Of a DNA stretch of 34,071 bases, positions 1 to 9,086 are shown piece by piece; the first letter of the stretch is position 1; every line of letters starts with the position of its first letter. The stretch lies in contig CAADWS010000205.1 in NCBI GenBank assembly GCA_900752815.1, forward strand, positions 1-34,071, written 5' to 3'. The position numbers and the translations under genes are program-made. The stretch comes from Bacteroidaceae bacterium. GTDB taxonomy: Bacteria > Bacteroidota > Bacteroidia > Bacteroidales > Bacteroidaceae. The notes under the pieces are model-generated. The model worked only from the letters and a program-made list of their open reading frames with translations. It ran no database searches and had not been told where the DNA came from.

Positions 1-162
1 ACGCTCTTCCGAATAAGTAATAAAGTGGCTGGCAATCACAAAGCCAATCAACAACAACAAAATCACACCAATCCCATAACGAATGATTCCCGATGGCACA
101 GCACCCATCAGTTCCTGCACTTCTCTGCTGCGTAATTCTATGTTCGGACGCTTTTTCTCCAT
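1..162 (-). CDS. HlyD-family secretion adaptor, N-terminal part (cut by window edge)
   Basis: Only the first 54 residues are inside the window; the gene continues past position 1. They read as a charged cytoplasmic start (MEKKRPNIELRSREVQEL) followed by one hydrophobic segment at about residues 22-43 (GIIRYGIGVILLLLIGFVIA). This is the usual layout of periplasmic adaptor (membrane-fusion) proteins that work with peptidase-containing ABC exporters. The gene follows the exporter on the same strand, and the two are almost certainly co-translated. The exporter stop (TGA, 169-167) overlaps a possible ATG at 174 that would add MYDI to the front; ATG at 162 is the other choice. The HlyD assignment rests on the N-terminus and the neighbour, because the coiled-coil and lipoyl domains lie outside the window. 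Confidence 0.72.
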   Translation of the reverse strand, partial: MEKKRPNIELRSREVQELMGAVPSGIIRYGIGVILLLLIGFVIASHFITYSEER

Positions 163-166
163 AATA

Positions 167-2407
167 TCATACATTTGAATTGGATTGTAAACCACTCATC
201 TGGTTCTCTACAAGACGAAAATAACACCCCTTCTGCTCTAACAGTTCCTGATGAGTTCCACTTTCCACAATCTTACCTTTGTTCATCACAACGATCTGGT
301 CTGCATCCTTAATGGTACTTAAACGATGTGCACTGATCACAACGGTTTTTCCTTTATAAAATGTCCTCAGATTATCCATGATAATCCTTTCATTGGTCGC
401 ATCCAATGCATTGGTAGCCTCATCAAAAAACAAATATTCGGGATTTTTATAAATGGCACGAGCCAACAGAATTCGCTGACGCTGCCCTTGGCTAACTCCA
501 CATCCTTCCATTCCGATACGGGTATTGTAGCCCAAAGGCAACGACGATATAAAATCATCAATGTTTGCCATTCGGGTGGCATGATACAATCGTTCCACAT
601 CAACTTCGTCAGTACAAAGGGCAATATTATTAGCTATAGTATCAGAAAAAATAAAACTTTCCTGCATAACAGAACCTGTAACGCTTCTCCACAAATGTGG
701 ATTAATTTGACTGAGATTGATTGTTCCTATTCTTATGTGTCCCTCATTAGGAAGATAAAATCCTTGCAATAATTTGAGTAATGTAGTCTTACCACACCCA
801 CTCTCCCCGACGATAGCCGTCACCTTATGAGCCGGTATCGTCAAATTAACTCTATGTAATGCATAATCTCTCTCAGCTCCACTATAACTGAATGAAAGGT
901 TCTCTATACAAATGGATTGGTTGTCAGGCAGTCTTGCCAGTTTGGTGGCAATATCCTTCTCCTCATCATCTTGTGCATGTATTTCATTTAAACGTTCCAG
1001 ACTGATTTTGGCATCTTGCAAAGACTGAACAAAACCAATAAACTCTCCTATTGGTGCCGACACCTGCCCTATGATATAACTGAGTGCCATCATCATACCT
1101 AACGTCATCTGTCCCTCTACTACAGACTGAGCTGCGATAAATGTTATCAGTATATTTGTTCCTTGAGTAAAGAGCGTAGACCCAGACTGCTGAATCTGAC
1201 CTACCTTAAGTCCTTTCATACTGATACGAAAGAGACGTGTCTGAATCCGTTCCCACTCCCAACGTTTCTGCTTTTCATTATTATTCAATTTGATATCTTG
1301 CATTCCTTGTATCATCTGTATCATGCAGCTCTGCTCCAGAGACGACTGATAAAAGCGTTTTATATCCAATTCCCGACGATAACGCATAAAAAATAACACC
1401 CAAATGATATACAAAGAATTTCCCAATAAAAATACGCCCAAAATTTGCAAATTGTAGTATCCCAAAATCACCAGAAACACGACAAAAGTCACCAATGAAA
1501 ACACGATATGCAAAGAATTGCCAATCAAAAAAGATTTGATACGCCCATGGTCACCTATTCGCTGCAAAATATCCCCCATCCTTTTAGTATCAAAGAAATG
1601 TAATGGCATATTCATCAACTTGGTCAAGAAATCGGAAATGAGCGATATATCTATACGTGAATTGACATGCAGCATAATCCAACTACGCAGATATCCTATC
1701 AACAATTGTGTTAAAAAGAGAATGAGTTGTGCAATCAGAATCAATGTTATCAGATTCAAGTTTTTCCCATTGATGCCCTTATCCACCATTGCTTGTGAAA
1801 GAAAAGGCAATATGAACTGAATCAAAGTCCCCGCAACCATTCCCAAGAGGATCTGTACTCCTAAACGTTTATGAGGGTAAAAGTAAGGAAGAAAAGAAGC
1901 GATACTCCTGCGTGAAGTTTTAAACTCATCCTCCGTTTTTCCAAAATCAATGCCAGGCTCCAACAGAAGAGCCACTCCTGTATCCGATTGCGCATTTCTT
2001 GAACTAATCCAACATTTTTCAAATTCTGCTCTAGTAAGTGTAATGCGCTGCGTTGCCGGGTCTGCTATATGTATACGATAATGTGTCCGTCCCTTACGCC
2101 GATAACTTTCAATACCATAACACACCACAAAATGATTCTGGTTCCAATGCAGTATACAGGGGAAACAGGCATCATTGACCAACTGGTCAAAAGAAATCTG
2201 TACCCCCAAAGTATGGAATCCTATATGTTCTGCTGCATCACTAATTCCCAACATGGAAACTCCTTCACGAGAAATAAAACTATATTTGCGCAACATCTCG
2301 GCAGAATAAAGTTTACCATAATATTTGGCAATCATTCGCAGACAAGCCGGGCCACAGTCGGCTGCTTCTTGTTGATGATAATGTGGAAAGACTTTTAGTT
2401 TCATCAT
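167..2407 (-). CDS. Peptidase-C39 domain ABC exporter (PCAT / bacteriocin-type)
   Basis: This inner-membrane exporter should cut a double-glycine leader and pump the peptide out in one polypeptide. Numbered from the ATG at 2407 (746 aa), residues 1-135 form a C39 protease with a QQEAADCGPAC motif (catalytic Cys18), NHFVV His92 and an ADPA Asp116. About residues 165-450 are the transmembrane domain. About 500-735 form the ATPase, with Walker A GESGCGKTT at 534-542, Walker B YLFFDE at 658-663 and H-loop His694. The ABC signature is VSQGQ instead of LSGGQ. The open frame reaches TTG at 2419, but the paired ATGs at 2407/2404 are better starts. The upstream neighbour is an outer-membrane barrel gene and the downstream one a HlyD adaptor, as in a type I export system. 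The natural substrate is not evident. AT-rich like its neighbours. Confidence 0.93.
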   Translation of the reverse strand: MMKLKVFPHYHQQEAADCGPACLRMIAKYYGKLYSAEMLRKYSFISREGVSMLGISDAAEHIGFHTLGVQISFDQLVNDACFPCILHWNQNHFVVCYGIESYRRKGRTHYRIHIADPATQRITLTRAEFEKCWISSRNAQSDTGVALLLEPGIDFGKTEDEFKTSRRSIASFLPYFYPHKRLGVQILLGMVAGTLIQFILPFLSQAMVDKGINGKNLNLITLILIAQLILFLTQLLIGYLRSWIMLHVNSRIDISLISDFLTKLMNMPLHFFDTKRMGDILQRIGDHGRIKSFLIGNSLHIVFSLVTFVVFLVILGYYNLQILGVFLLGNSLYIIWVLFFMRYRRELDIKRFYQSSLEQSCMIQMIQGMQDIKLNNNEKQKRWEWERIQTRLFRISMKGLKVGQIQQSGSTLFTQGTNILITFIAAQSVVEGQMTLGMMMALSYIIGQVSAPIGEFIGFVQSLQDAKISLERLNEIHAQDDEEKDIATKLARLPDNQSICIENLSFSYSGAERDYALHRVNLTIPAHKVTAIVGESGCGKTTLLKLLQGFYLPNEGHIRIGTINLSQINPHLWRSVTGSVMQESFIFSDTIANNIALCTDEVDVERLYHATRMANIDDFISSLPLGYNTRIGMEGCGVSQGQRQRILLARAIYKNPEYLFFDEATNALDATNERIIMDNLRTFYKGKTVVISAHRLSTIKDADQIVVMNKGKIVESGTHQELLEQKGCYFRLVENQMSGLQSNSNV

Positions 2408-2462
2408 ATTTTCATCCAAAATCTCCAGTTATTATAATATATAGAAAATGGCGCGGGGCATG

Positions 2463-2609
2463 CTATTGTCCGATGTCAGGCAACATCACGCCCTGGCACA
2501 TCTTTTTGCATTCATCATATAAGTTGGTTGGGCAGCCGGTAGAAAATATCCCGTTCTTAACATCGTCAAGACCGCCTCTACTGTAGCCTACTTCTTTTTC
2601 GGATTGATA
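2463..2609 (-). other. Open frame with Gly-Gly and three Cys in front of the C39 exporter (possible precursor remnant)
   Basis: Between the barrel stop (2588) and the exporter start, one frame is open from 2609 to a TAG at 2463-2465. It encodes EVGYSRGG followed by a 35-residue tail that contains GCPTNLYDECKKMC, so three Cys within 13 residues, and ends MLPDIGQ. A Gly-Gly followed by a short Cys-rich tail is what a C39 substrate would look like, and the place is right. Against it, there is no ATG in frame ahead of the GG, the frame overlaps the barrel C-terminus, and a TAA precedes it. It may be a leaderless remnant of a precursor gene or a chance frame. Confidence 0.25.
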
Positions 2610-5479
2610 TTAAATTTCCATTGTAAATGTAACATGAGGTAATTGGTCAGAGAGCGATTCCATGTTTCTGTTCGTCCTTGCCCATTGATAACATAAGTCA
2701 CGTTACTGAGATTATGTAGAAGGTCGAAGCCTTGCAGCGTCACGGTAAGACGATCATTTTTAAGAAAAGAACGAGCCAGCGCGGCATTCCAGACCAAATC
2801 ATCAGAATTCATTGAAGCATCACCGTAGCCACGACGGCCTGACATATGGATATCTGTGGTAAAATAAAGTTTCCAAGGCATCTGCCAGCGAGTTTCTAAT
2901 CCATAATCATAATCTATGGCATGTATGTTGCGGAAACCTTGTTGGCCGGACGTGAGATAACGGTAATCCACTTTGCCGTTCAGTCCTAGCTGCACACGTT
3001 TGAAGTCATAGTTGATTCTCAGTTTTTCGCTGAACAGATGATTATGCACCGTGTTACGCACACTACGGTTCGTATTGCTACCTGCCACCAAATCTACATT
3101 ATGCGAATAGATATAATCCACTTTATTATTTATCCTGAGTGCCTTGTGTTTGACGGGATGATACTCGGTCGTATTGAGAAAATACAACTGATAGTTTCCG
3201 TTTATATTTTCTGGACGATAGGTATAAATACCCGTACGGCGGTCGTATTTCATATCGGTGGCCAGGAAGTTGGAATAGTAATTCCAGACGAAGGAACTTG
3301 ACATATATGCATTTTTCCATCTGATTGTCTGATTATAACTCAGAAAATGCTGGACCATCTTCTTCAAGTCCGGATTTCCCTCCGTAATAACCAAGGGATT
3401 GTAAGTATTTTGCACAGGCACCAGCTGCATCATCTCAGGTGCTTTATTCACCCAATAATAGGATAAAGTATGGTCATTCCGTCCGAACTTCCGACTATAG
3501 GACACGTTTCCATTATACAGCCATTGTTTCCGACGCATAAGCGTGTCGACACCACTTCCATTATAATGGTTGCGCTCAGACTGCCGGCGGGCTTCAAAAT
3601 CGAAAGTAAATCTGTATTTACTGTCATAAAACCAGACTGTAGCAAATTTGGCATGAAGGACATGCTCGCGGTTCTGATAACTGCTGGCGTAGCTGTTGGC
3701 ATTGTCCAATCCTTGACGCAGTAAATCTATTGTAGAAGGCAACAGGTCTATGGGTTTCTCCCAATCATCATCCCAGCCGATAATCTGATCCAGCCGGTAT
3801 TTCATCTGCTGTTCACTGCTATAGCGCTGCTGATACTGATAGCTCAGTTCCCAGCTATAATCCTGCATGTAATTGAAACGGTAAAGTGCCTTCATATTAT
3901 AAAGGTGTGACCGTAAACGGGAGTCATCATAACGGTGACGTTTGTCTTCGGGCATACTTTCGTCCCGATAGCATACCTTGTAGCGACTGTAATCATTACC
4001 TTCCGAATGGCTGTAGTCCGCCGTTGCATAGAGTTCTATATCATCTCCCGTATTCAGATGGTGCAAAAAAGTGGCTGTCTGTTTTGCATACACTTTTTTT
4101 CCATCTCCCATACGCCAGTCTTTCGCACTGTTGAGCGTATCAGTCCCTGCTTTTTCCGGGTGCGCATTGAAGGTACGGTTCAGCACAGACTCCAACAAAT
4201 CCTTCTGCTCATATTGAAGGTCGGTTTTGAAATCAAGATGGAAAGGATTTTTGAGGGTAAAATTGTTGTGAAGATGAGAGGAGAAATTTTTGAGCTTGTT
4301 CCAATTCCGGGTACGCCCATAAGCATCTTCTCCCTCGAGAAATGTTTCACTTGACGTACGTTGTTCATTGACATTCTTTGCCCAATTAAATAGCACGTTT
4401 CCCTTTTCTTCCCAACTCTGTTTGGAATTATCAACAAGGAAATCCAGGCCGGCCTGATGATTTTGTACCGCACCCTGCAGATTGTCCGCAAGTTTCCAAC
4501 CGGTCTCCATAGACGGCAGACGGGTTTCGTTCACATTATTACTGCCAGCAAAGAAGGTGAGACGGGAATAATCGGAAAAACGAAGTCCAAACAAACGGGC
4601 CAGATAGCGGTTTTCTGTCCCCCCGGCAACCTGAACATTGCCCATATATCCCACAGAATATTCCCGTTTCAGACGGACATCCATGACATACCTTTTGCTT
4701 TCCACATCATGCCCCAAAGCCTTGCTGCGTTGGGAAGACTCCTCATACACCTTCAACTTGTCAACAACATAGTAAGGCAAATTATCCAACATAATCTTGT
4801 TGTTTCCACTGAAAAATTCCTTTCCATTCAGCAACAGGAAATCCAGTTTCCGACCATTAATAAAAATCTGACCATCTGATTTCAATTCTGCTCCCGGCAA
4901 CTGGGCTATCAAATCATCAAGCATCGATCCGTCCGGCAGTTTGAACGCATCCGCATTGTAAATAAGAGTGTCTCCACGATAATACAACTTTACTTTCGTT
5001 GCCTGTACCACGGCCTCGCCCAGTTGTTGCTCACGTGTTTCTTCCAATGCAGAATAATCCCTTTTCATTTTGACAGCAGGCATCTTGATGGATTTGGTAC
5101 GCCGGTATTTCTCATGGTTCTTGATTTCATACCAATAATCTAACGGCTCATATCCCTTACATTTCACGTGCAGACGATATCTGGCATCCTTACGAGGTAC
5201 GAAAAAACGAAATTCGTTGCCTTTGTGTCGTCGGTCCCCATAAGTCAGCACCAACACAAACGGTGCAACCACCTTTCCATCTGCATCATAAATTTTAATT
5301 GAAGCTCCCCCCAGTCCCTCGCCGGTAAACTCGTTGATAACACTTCCAACAATACAGATGGAATCCTTACCCACTGAAATTCTCTGAGCCCGCCCCAATT
5401 GAATACCAAGAAGGAACAATCCAAGAAGGCTTGCCCAACGGACAATTTTAATGTAAACAAGATTATTTGCACTTTTCAT
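2588..5479 (-). CDS. Outer-membrane beta-barrel protein, carboxypeptidase-like plus plug-like domains (paralogue 1)
   Basis: A 963-residue secreted outer-membrane protein. A signal peptide ends near residue 31 (LGRAQ). Residues about 42-135 form a carboxypeptidase-D regulatory-like beta domain (IVGSVINEFTGEGLGGASI). Residues about 152-270 are plug-like, with the family block VQATKVKLYYRGDTL, then NADAFKLPDGSMLDDLI, INGRKLDFLLLNGKEFF and YVMDV. The rest is rich in aromatic, alternating beta strands and ends in NINPKKK, as expected for an OMP_b-brl-type barrel. No TonB box is obvious. It aligns along its length with the broken gene at 5960-8815 and more loosely with 9087-11894. It precedes the C39 exporter by about 180 bases on the same strand, so it may serve as, or interact with, the outer-membrane part of that export system; this role is inferred from context only. 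Confidence 0.85.
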   Translation of the reverse strand: MKSANNLVYIKIVRWASLLGLFLLGIQLGRAQRISVGKDSICIVGSVINEFTGEGLGGASIKIYDADGKVVAPFVLVLTYGDRRHKGNEFRFFVPRKDARYRLHVKCKGYEPLDYWYEIKNHEKYRRTKSIKMPAVKMKRDYSALEETREQQLGEAVVQATKVKLYYRGDTLIYNADAFKLPDGSMLDDLIAQLPGAELKSDGQIFINGRKLDFLLLNGKEFFSGNNKIMLDNLPYYVVDKLKVYEESSQRSKALGHDVESKRYVMDVRLKREYSVGYMGNVQVAGGTENRYLARLFGLRFSDYSRLTFFAGSNNVNETRLPSMETGWKLADNLQGAVQNHQAGLDFLVDNSKQSWEEKGNVLFNWAKNVNEQRTSSETFLEGEDAYGRTRNWNKLKNFSSHLHNNFTLKNPFHLDFKTDLQYEQKDLLESVLNRTFNAHPEKAGTDTLNSAKDWRMGDGKKVYAKQTATFLHHLNTGDDIELYATADYSHSEGNDYSRYKVCYRDESMPEDKRHRYDDSRLRSHLYNMKALYRFNYMQDYSWELSYQYQQRYSSEQQMKYRLDQIIGWDDDWEKPIDLLPSTIDLLRQGLDNANSYASSYQNREHVLHAKFATVWFYDSKYRFTFDFEARRQSERNHYNGSGVDTLMRRKQWLYNGNVSYSRKFGRNDHTLSYYWVNKAPEMMQLVPVQNTYNPLVITEGNPDLKKMVQHFLSYNQTIRWKNAYMSSSFVWNYYSNFLATDMKYDRRTGIYTYRPENINGNYQLYFLNTTEYHPVKHKALRINNKVDYIYSHNVDLVAGSNTNRSVRNTVHNHLFSEKLRINYDFKRVQLGLNGKVDYRYLTSGQQGFRNIHAIDYDYGLETRWQMPWKLYFTTDIHMSGRRGYGDASMNSDDLVWNAALARSFLKNDRLTVTLQGFDLLHNLSNVTYVINGQGRTETWNRSLTNYLMLHLQWKFNINPKKK

Positions 5480-5562
5480 ACATCTTATTTTAATAACTCT
5501 ACTATTCGAAGGAGTTTTCTATCTGTAAGTTCTCACTCATACCAAAGTCTTTGTATTTATAT

Positions 5563-5589
5563 AGGTACATTGGATATACCAATCTACCT
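5563..5589. promoter_or_regulatory. 27-bp palindrome upstream of barrel paralogue 1 (possible operator)
   Basis: The plus strand reads AGGTACATTGG, then ATATA, then CCAATCTACCT: two 11-base arms that are reverse complements except at one position. It lies about 85-110 bases before the ATG of the barrel gene at 5479 and just downstream of a small terminator-like hairpin. Its symmetry and place fit a binding site for a dimeric regulator, but no regulator gene is in the window and no second copy was noticed. Confidence 0.4.
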
Positions 5590-5593
5590 AATA

Positions 5594-5611
5594 AAACGCT
5601 CTATTCAGAGC
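5594..5611 (-). terminator. Short terminator-like hairpin
   Basis: On the minus strand GCTCT, loop GAAT, AGAGC is followed by GTTTTATT. The stem is only 5 bp. It sits 10 bases after the stop of the small open frame at 5621-5821 and before the next barrel gene, which fits the end of an upstream transcript. Confidence 0.35.
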
Positions 5612-5620
5612 TTATCAAAG

Positions 5621-5821
5621 TTAACTTTCCAACGGTGCGCAATAATAAGTATATGTATACCTAAAACCCGTAGGGGTTACTTCGGCCTTTTCAGAACGCG
5701 CCGCTATACATATACCAACTTTAACCCATCCCTCATCATGAAAATCAATCGCACAATATTTCATATAATTTGATTCATAACATGCTATAACGGTAAATTC
5801 ACCACCTTCAATCCATTTGTT
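5621..5821 (-). other. Open frame with Gly-Gly and four Cys behind barrel paralogue 2 (possible small gene or remnant)
   Basis: A frame open for 66 codons begins NKWIEGGEFTVIACYES and ends FRYTYTYYCAPLES. Only its last 47 codons follow an ATG (5764). It holds four cysteines and a Gly-Gly at 5801-5806. The frame is closed by TGA just ahead, but a neighbouring frame reads into the same point (ending SFMKQMD), so a single-base shift would lengthen it. It could be a decayed peptide precursor or another small gene. I do not recognise the family. Confidence 0.28.
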
Positions 5822-5959
5822 TCATAAACGATTGTACACTCGAAAAACGTATCTTTTCTAAAACTTGTCTCATCAAAAGCAAATGCCAATCATTCCGGAC
5901 ACCAATGTTTTCAATCCATCATCATTCTCCCCGCATAAATCGTTCTCCTCGAAGAAAAC

Positions 5960-8815
5960 CTACTCGATTCTCCTCTTAGGCACTTTATTAAATCGCCATT
6001 GAACATGCATCATCCAATACTGAGGAATGGTCCTGCGCCAAGTCTCTGTTCGGCCCTGCCCATTGAGCAGATAGGTCACATTGTTCAAGTTGTGCAAAAT
6101 ATCAAACCCTTGAAGCTTAAAATTCAGTTTTCCCTTCAACACAGAACGCGAAAGCGATAGATTCCAGACGAAATCATCATCATTCATCATCTCATCATCA
6201 TAGCCCCGACGTGTGTATACCTTAAAATCGGTAGCCAGATTAAAATTCCAAGGCAACTGACATTGCATGTTTACGCCATACGTCACATCGAACGCGTGAA
6301 TGTCCATAAATCCATACTGTTGTGAATGCGCATGGCGATAATCCATTTTCCCCAGCACCCCGAGTTGTACCTTCCCGAAGTCATACGCTGCCTTCAGTGT
6401 TTCGGAGAATATATGAGTATGGACCGTACTCCGCAAACTTCTTTCATAACCATCTGGCAGATAAAGATCCACATTATGCTTATAATTATAACTCAAGCCA
6501 TTGTTCAGACTCAGTTGTCGGAGATTTCGAAACTGAAAGCCTAAAGAATTGTACCAAAATGCGGAATAATTACCGTTCACGCATTCCGGACGATACGTAT
6601 AGACTCCCGTAGTCCGATCGTAATGAACTGCAGTTGCCACCTGGTTCTGATAATACCGTACTCCCATATGATTATCCAAATTCGTATTCACCTTCCGGTC
6701 ACCTCCCCATCGGTAGCTAAAGTCATTATATAGTCCGTGATAGGACAACCGTTTCAAATCAGGATTGCCCACAGTGATGGACAACGGATTATAGGTATTC
6801 TTGACCGGAACCAGTTGCATCATGGAAGGAGACGACTGGTTGACATGATAATAAATTCTGTTTCGGTTTTTATAGCGGTAATCGAATTCTATCTCCAGAT
6901 TGTGCAGCCATTCTGAACGCATCATCGTCGTATCAAGAGGGTTTGCTGCATAATGAATCCGATTCGACAGGCGGTCTACATAATAAGACACATTAAAAAC
7001 CTTGTGTTCTCCCACTACGGCAGATAAACGGGTAAACATCCTATGCACCTTACCTTGAATATGCGTATTGTAGCTGTTCTCATTATCCATTGCCTGTTGC
7101 AGTAACTCTCGGTTAGAGGGAAGTTCATTAAGGAGAGAATTACCATCATCCCATCCCGCAATTTACTCCAACCTGTACCGTTGCCGATCCGCTGTGGCAT
7201 CGCTCTGCTTATACTGATAAGAGAATTCCCACAGGGTATTCCGATTCATGTTGATGCGATAAAGGCCCTTGGCCGCATACTCATATTCCCGAGAGTTATC
7301 ATCATTGTAACGGTGTCTGTAGTCATTGTTACCCAACATGGAATAATAACGAAGCCGATAACGGGAAAAGTCAACTCCACTCGATTGCCCGTAACGCACA
7401 TAAGCATCCACCTCTACATCATCACCCATATTGGTATTCCGCAAGAACTGCACAGACTGCTTTGCCTCCAACTTGTTACCTGATGCCATCCATTCATTGG
7501 TAACAATATTCAATGTATCTGTCCCCATACTGTCAGGATGCGCATTGAATGAAGCCGAGAGGGACTCTCCTACACGATCAAAATTCTGATAATTAAAATT
7601 TGATTTCAAATCGAGGAAAAAAGGCTTCTTGAGCGTGAAATTGTTATAGGCATTCAAATCCAGGTTCTTCGAAACGCCCGTGGAGCTGCCTCGCCCGAAA
7701 GTATTTCCCTCCGTCAGGAACGTTTCGGAAGCACTGCGTTCCCTTGTCCTGGTTTCTGTCCATGTCACTACAGCATTTGCGGCTTCCTTCCAACTTTCCA
7801 ATTTGTTCTCCAGAAGAAAATCAAGACCACCATTGTGGCGCAGTTCTGTCCCTGCCGTGTTTTCCGAAGGACTCCAATGTGTGTCCGCACCCGGTATACG
7901 GCTTTCGTTAACGTTGTTGCTTCCACCAAATACAGACAGGCGGGAATAATCCGTAAAACGGAGCGCAAAAAGTCGTGCCAAATAACGATCGTGGGTGCCA
8001 CCTGCGGTTTCCACATTCCCGAGATACCCGACCGCATACTCTTTTTTCACACGGACATCCATAACATATAATTTTTCATCCACCTGATGGCCCAATGCCT
8101 CGCTGCGCACGCTTTGCTGTTCATAAACCTTCAATTTGTCCACAATATAATATGGCAAGTTCTCCAGCATCACCTTGTTGTTGCCACTAAAAAATTCCCT
8201 TCCGTTAAGCAAAAGAAAATCCAACTTTCTCCCATTAATATAGATTTCCCCGTTATCCTTCAATTCGGCTCCGGGAAGTTGGCGGATTAAATCATCAAGC
8301 ATGGAACCGTCCGGCAACTTGAAAGCATCTGCATTATAGACCAGCGTATCACCATTATAATACATCTTAACCTTAGTAGCCGTTACTGTCGCTTCGCCCA
8401 ACTGCACCTCCTTAATGAAAGAAAAATCCCGCTGAATCATAAAATCGGGTAACTTGATCATCTTTTTTCGCCTGATGTCAACATCACACCAATAGTCAAA
8501 AGGCTTATAACCATCACATTCAACATGAAACCGGAACCGGCCTTGAGGCAAACTTACACGAAACTCATTACCGTTTCTGCTACGATTACCAAACGTCAAC
8601 AATAATACGTTTTTATAAATCTCAGTACCGTCTTCCCCAAACACGGAAATCCGTGCGTTACCTACCCCTTTTCCGGTAAAGCTGTTACGCACCGAACCGG
8701 ATATCAGTATCCTGTTCTTATCCTCTACATCTTTACACGTTCCTTGAGCCAATGTCAGTAACGGTAGCAGGAAAAATAAAAGAGCAACACTGCTTTGCAT
8801 TAATTTTGCCAACAT
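5960..8815 (-). pseudogene. Outer-membrane beta-barrel protein, paralogue 2, interrupted by one in-frame TAA
   Basis: The frame from ATG 8815 to TAG 5960 is open except for one TAA at 7163-7165 (codon 551). The first part (7163-8815, 550 aa) has a signal peptide (LLTLAQ near residue 24), a carboxypeptidase-like domain, the plug block VTATKVKMYYNGDTL and early barrel strands. The second part (5960-7160) continues in the same frame as IAGWDDGNSLLNELPS and on to the end of the barrel, with the conserved LLNGQGRTETW. The intact paralogue reads YRLDQIIGWDDDW where this gene reads YRLE-stop-IAGWDD, so the stop replaces a glutamine; CAA to TAA is a single transition. No other damage was seen, which means a very young pseudogene, a sequencing error, or readthrough. 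The barrel would be truncated and non-functional if the stop is real. Confidence 0.88.
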
Positions 8816-9086
8816 AGTCCAATAATATTTTAATAAGAAATACCAGGTTTACATGAATTTCATACGCAACAATTTCTAATTTGCAGGCAAACCATTACCT
8901 TCAATTTATTACGTACACAATTATATTGTTCAATTTACCATACACCTCTATTTAATATACCACGTTCTTATATTCAAAAAGAATTAGCCTCAAAACTATT
9001 ATTAAAAACGATTCTTCACTTCCCAATTGCACTCCACTACTTCGTCCAATACCAGATACAGCCAAAAGGAAATTCGCGACAATCGC
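8816..9086. other. AT-rich intergenic stretch between barrel paralogues 2 and 3
   Basis: No gene is seen. On the minus strand the frame after the paralogue-3 stop encodes a 16-residue tail containing GDCREFPFGCIWYW but has no start. No consensus TAnnTTTG box or strong hairpin was found. The change from GC-rich sequence (right) to AT-rich sequence (left) happens here. Confidence 0.45.

Larger units (their letters stand above)
5480..5959. other. AT-rich intergenic stretch with decayed frames, a dyad and a weak terminator
   Basis: No intact gene is visible between the two AT-rich barrel genes. On the minus strand all three frames show short protein-like stretches that break off at stops (for example one containing FDETSFRKDTFFECTIVYE near 5830-5880). 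This suggests a small gene decayed by frameshifts. The stretch also contains a Gly-Gly frame (5621-5821), a short hairpin (5594-5611) and a 27-bp palindrome (5563-5589), each listed separately. No consensus promoter was found. Confidence 0.5.

Noticed and set aside
2408..2419. TTG at 2419 as the start of the C39 exporter
   Set aside because: ATG ATG at 2407/2404 starts MMKLKVFPHYHQQE at the usual distance from the catalytic Cys; the TTG adds only four unconserved residues.
9027..9060. Third Gly-Gly precursor behind barrel 3 (GDCREFPFGCIWYW frame)
   Set aside because: Only 16 residues after the barrel stop, no Gly-Gly and no start codon; it is most simply untranslated sequence.
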